DNA from: Novosphingobium sp. 18050
GTDB taxonomy: Bacteria; Pseudomonadota; Alphaproteobacteria; Sphingomonadales; Sphingomonadaceae
DNA: 64,000 bases
Direction of reading: 5' to 3'
Assembly (NCBI RefSeq): GCF_902706195.1
Contig: NZ_CACSJO010000026.1
Span: forward strand, 1 to 64,000
Below the pieces are notes generated by a model, which was not told where the DNA came from, did no database searches, and saw only the letters and a list, made by a program, of their open reading frames with translations. Shown piece after piece: positions 62,882 through 64,000 of the stretch; positions within the stretch are counted from its first letter, which is position 1, and every line of letters starts with the position of its first letter. The translations under genes were made by a program, and so were the position numbers.

Positions 62882-64000
62882 TCAATGCTGCGGTGCAAAA
62901 CCAGCTAGGTAGTCCTCGATCCGTTCGGGATCGAAGATGCGCCCGTCGAAAAAGCGGTCAGGACCAAGCGTGAGATCACCCTTACTCGAACCCACTGCCA
63001 GCGACACCTCGACTGACCCTTCCAGCTTCATACTTGCCCCCGGCATCGGCAATTCGCTGCCGGCGAGCGCACGGCGATAGACATCGGGACGGAACACCGC
63101 CGCCGCCTTCGCCGCGTTTTCGGCAGACGGTTCGACCATGTTCCAGCGCACCATCTGCGAATAGATCCACAGCGCCTGGCTACGCCACGGAAACGGCGTG
63201 GCCTCGCGCGAAAACAGCACGAAATCGGGAGACGATACCGCCGCATCGCCCGCGCGCGGAACGATGGTGCCGCTCAGCGCCCGCAGGATCAGGTCGGCAG
63301 GCTGGCCGACGTAGCGCGCATCGGCCAGGATATCCGCCAGGGCCTCGCGGTTGTCCGGTTCGTCACACCAGACGGCGGCGCGGGCCAGTGCCCGCAGCAG
63401 CCGGTCGACGGTATCGGGGTTTTCCTCAAGCCAGCTTTCCCGGAATGCCAGTACCTTTTCGACGCCGCGCTGCCAGATCTTTTCACCGATCGCCACCGCC
63501 TCGGCGCGGCCGGAATCGATGGCGGCACTGCCCCAGGGTTCGCCTGCGATGAACCCGTCGACTTCGCCGGCGTGGATAGCTTCCACCGTCAGCGAAGGCG
63601 GCAGCACGCGCAGTACCACGTCGCGGTCAGGGTCTACACCTGCACTGGCGAGCCAGTAGCGCAGCATCAGCGCATGGCTGGAAAAGCGGTGCACCACGCC
63701 AATCACCGGCTTGCGCTTCCACAGTCCGATGGCCGCGGCAAAATCGTGCGCGGTGCCCAGCGGATCGGCCAGTCGCCCCGCCGAATCGGGCGCGAGGGCG
63801 GCGGCGAAGTCCTTCGCCATCACCAGCATATTGCCATTGACGCCCAGCTTGAACGGCGTGGCCAGCGCGGCGGGCTGCTGGCTGAGGCCCAGCGTCACCG
63901 CCACCGCCAGCGGGGCAAGCATATGCGCCGCCTGCACCTGCCCGTAGACCAGCCGGTCGCGCAGCGTCGCCCAGCTGGTCGTGCGGATGAGGTCGAGCGA
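62882..64000 (-). CDS. nasS: NasS-like nitrate sensor (NrtA/CmpA family), cut by window end
   Basis: The frame runs off the window at 64000; about 372 residues are seen. Residues from the edge (DLIRTTSWATLRDRLVYGQV, QAAHMLAPLAVAVTLGLSQ) match the NrtA/NasS ligand pocket, and PVIGVVHRFSSHALMLRYWL and GEPWGSAAIDSGRAEAVA follow. No signal peptide is seen, but the true start is beyond the edge. In NasS/NasT systems this cytoplasmic sensor releases NasT on binding nitrate. An alternative is an NrtA-type transporter component. It precedes narK by 233 bases. Confidence 0.75.
   Translation of the reverse strand, partial: SLDLIRTTSWATLRDRLVYGQVQAAHMLAPLAVAVTLGLSQQPAALATPFKLGVNGNMLVMAKDFAAALAPDSAGRLADPLGTAHDFAAAIGLWKRKPVIGVVHRFSSHALMLRYWLASAGVDPDRDVVLRVLPPSLTVEAIHAGEVDGFIAGEPWGSAAIDSGRAEAVAIGEKIWQRGVEKVLAFRESWLEENPDTVDRLLRALARAAVWCDEPDNREALADILADARYVGQPADLILRALSGTIVPRAGDAAVSSPDFVLFSREATPFPWRSQALWIYSQMVRWNMVEPSAENAAKAAAVFRPDVYRRALAGSELPMPGASMKLEGSVEVSLAVGSSKGDLTLGPDRFFDGRIFDPERIEDYLAGFAPQH

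Noticed and set aside
1..64000. CRISPR array, tRNA or rRNA genes, prophage structural genes
   Set aside because: No regularly spaced repeats, no tRNA cloverleaf or rRNA segment and no phage genes were recognised on reading both strands by eye; the solo recombinase at 30.2 kb is not enough for a prophage.

Overview
The window looks like high-GC chromosomal or megaplasmid DNA of a Sphingomonadales-type alphaproteobacterium (Novosphingobium/Sphingobium-like). The signs are three large TonB-dependent receptors, an ECF41-type sigma factor, many LysR regulator/transporter pairs, luciferase-like flavin monooxygenases, and an alphaproteobacterial-style assimilatory nitrate cluster with NasS-type control. 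The assignment is inference; there is no rRNA or other marker gene, and I recognised no tRNA or CRISPR array.

Layout. 0-9.3 kb is a scrap zone: an ISL3 transposase fragment, a frameshifted IS6-family element, and a decaying sulfur module (sulfatase relic, intact TonB receptor, TauD-like dioxygenase with an amber codon, frameshifted and truncated MFS). A head-to-head junction joins this to an N-terminally truncated ECF41 sigma gene, followed by a group II intron whose reverse transcriptase carries an amber codon. 9.4-13.8 kb is a tight three-gene operon: siderophore-type TonB receptor, ThuA/glutamine-amidotransferase-like protein, PstS-like binding protein. 14.4-28.4 kb holds four LysR-controlled divergent units: an MFS efflux pump; a cupin-GST-LLM-SnoaL-OYE redox cluster; an MBL hydrolase; and an MFS-GNAT-threonine aldolase operon. 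28.7-32.6 kb has a chromate transporter, a tyrosine recombinase and an HxlR/PRISE-reductase pair.

33.0-44.3 kb is an eight-gene operon, probably for organosulfur scavenging: TonB receptor, two NtaA/DszA-type flavin monooxygenases, a complete Dpp-like ABC importer (lipoprotein, two permeases, fused ATPase) and a serine acetyltransferase. It would carry a sulfur compound across the outer and inner membranes, cleave C-S bonds, and supply the O-acetylserine acceptor for cysteine. 44.9-51.4 kb holds cell-envelope genes (L,D-transpeptidase, lipoprotein, LprI-like protein, CPBP protease, MscS channel). 52.3-64.0 kb is the nitrate assimilation cluster, all on the minus strand: nasS (cut by the window end), narK, porin, nirB, nirD, nasA, cobA, moeA. 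Both nirB and narK have leader terminators with shared upstream motifs that fit NasT (ANTAR) antitermination.

Two window-wide patterns stand out. First, a degenerate intergenic repeat family (about 100-300 bp) recurs at eight or more sites; two copies are about 90% identical over 190 bp. Second, five otherwise continuous genes, all on the minus strand, carry exactly one in-frame stop (four TAG, one TGA), each compatible with a single C-to-T change.
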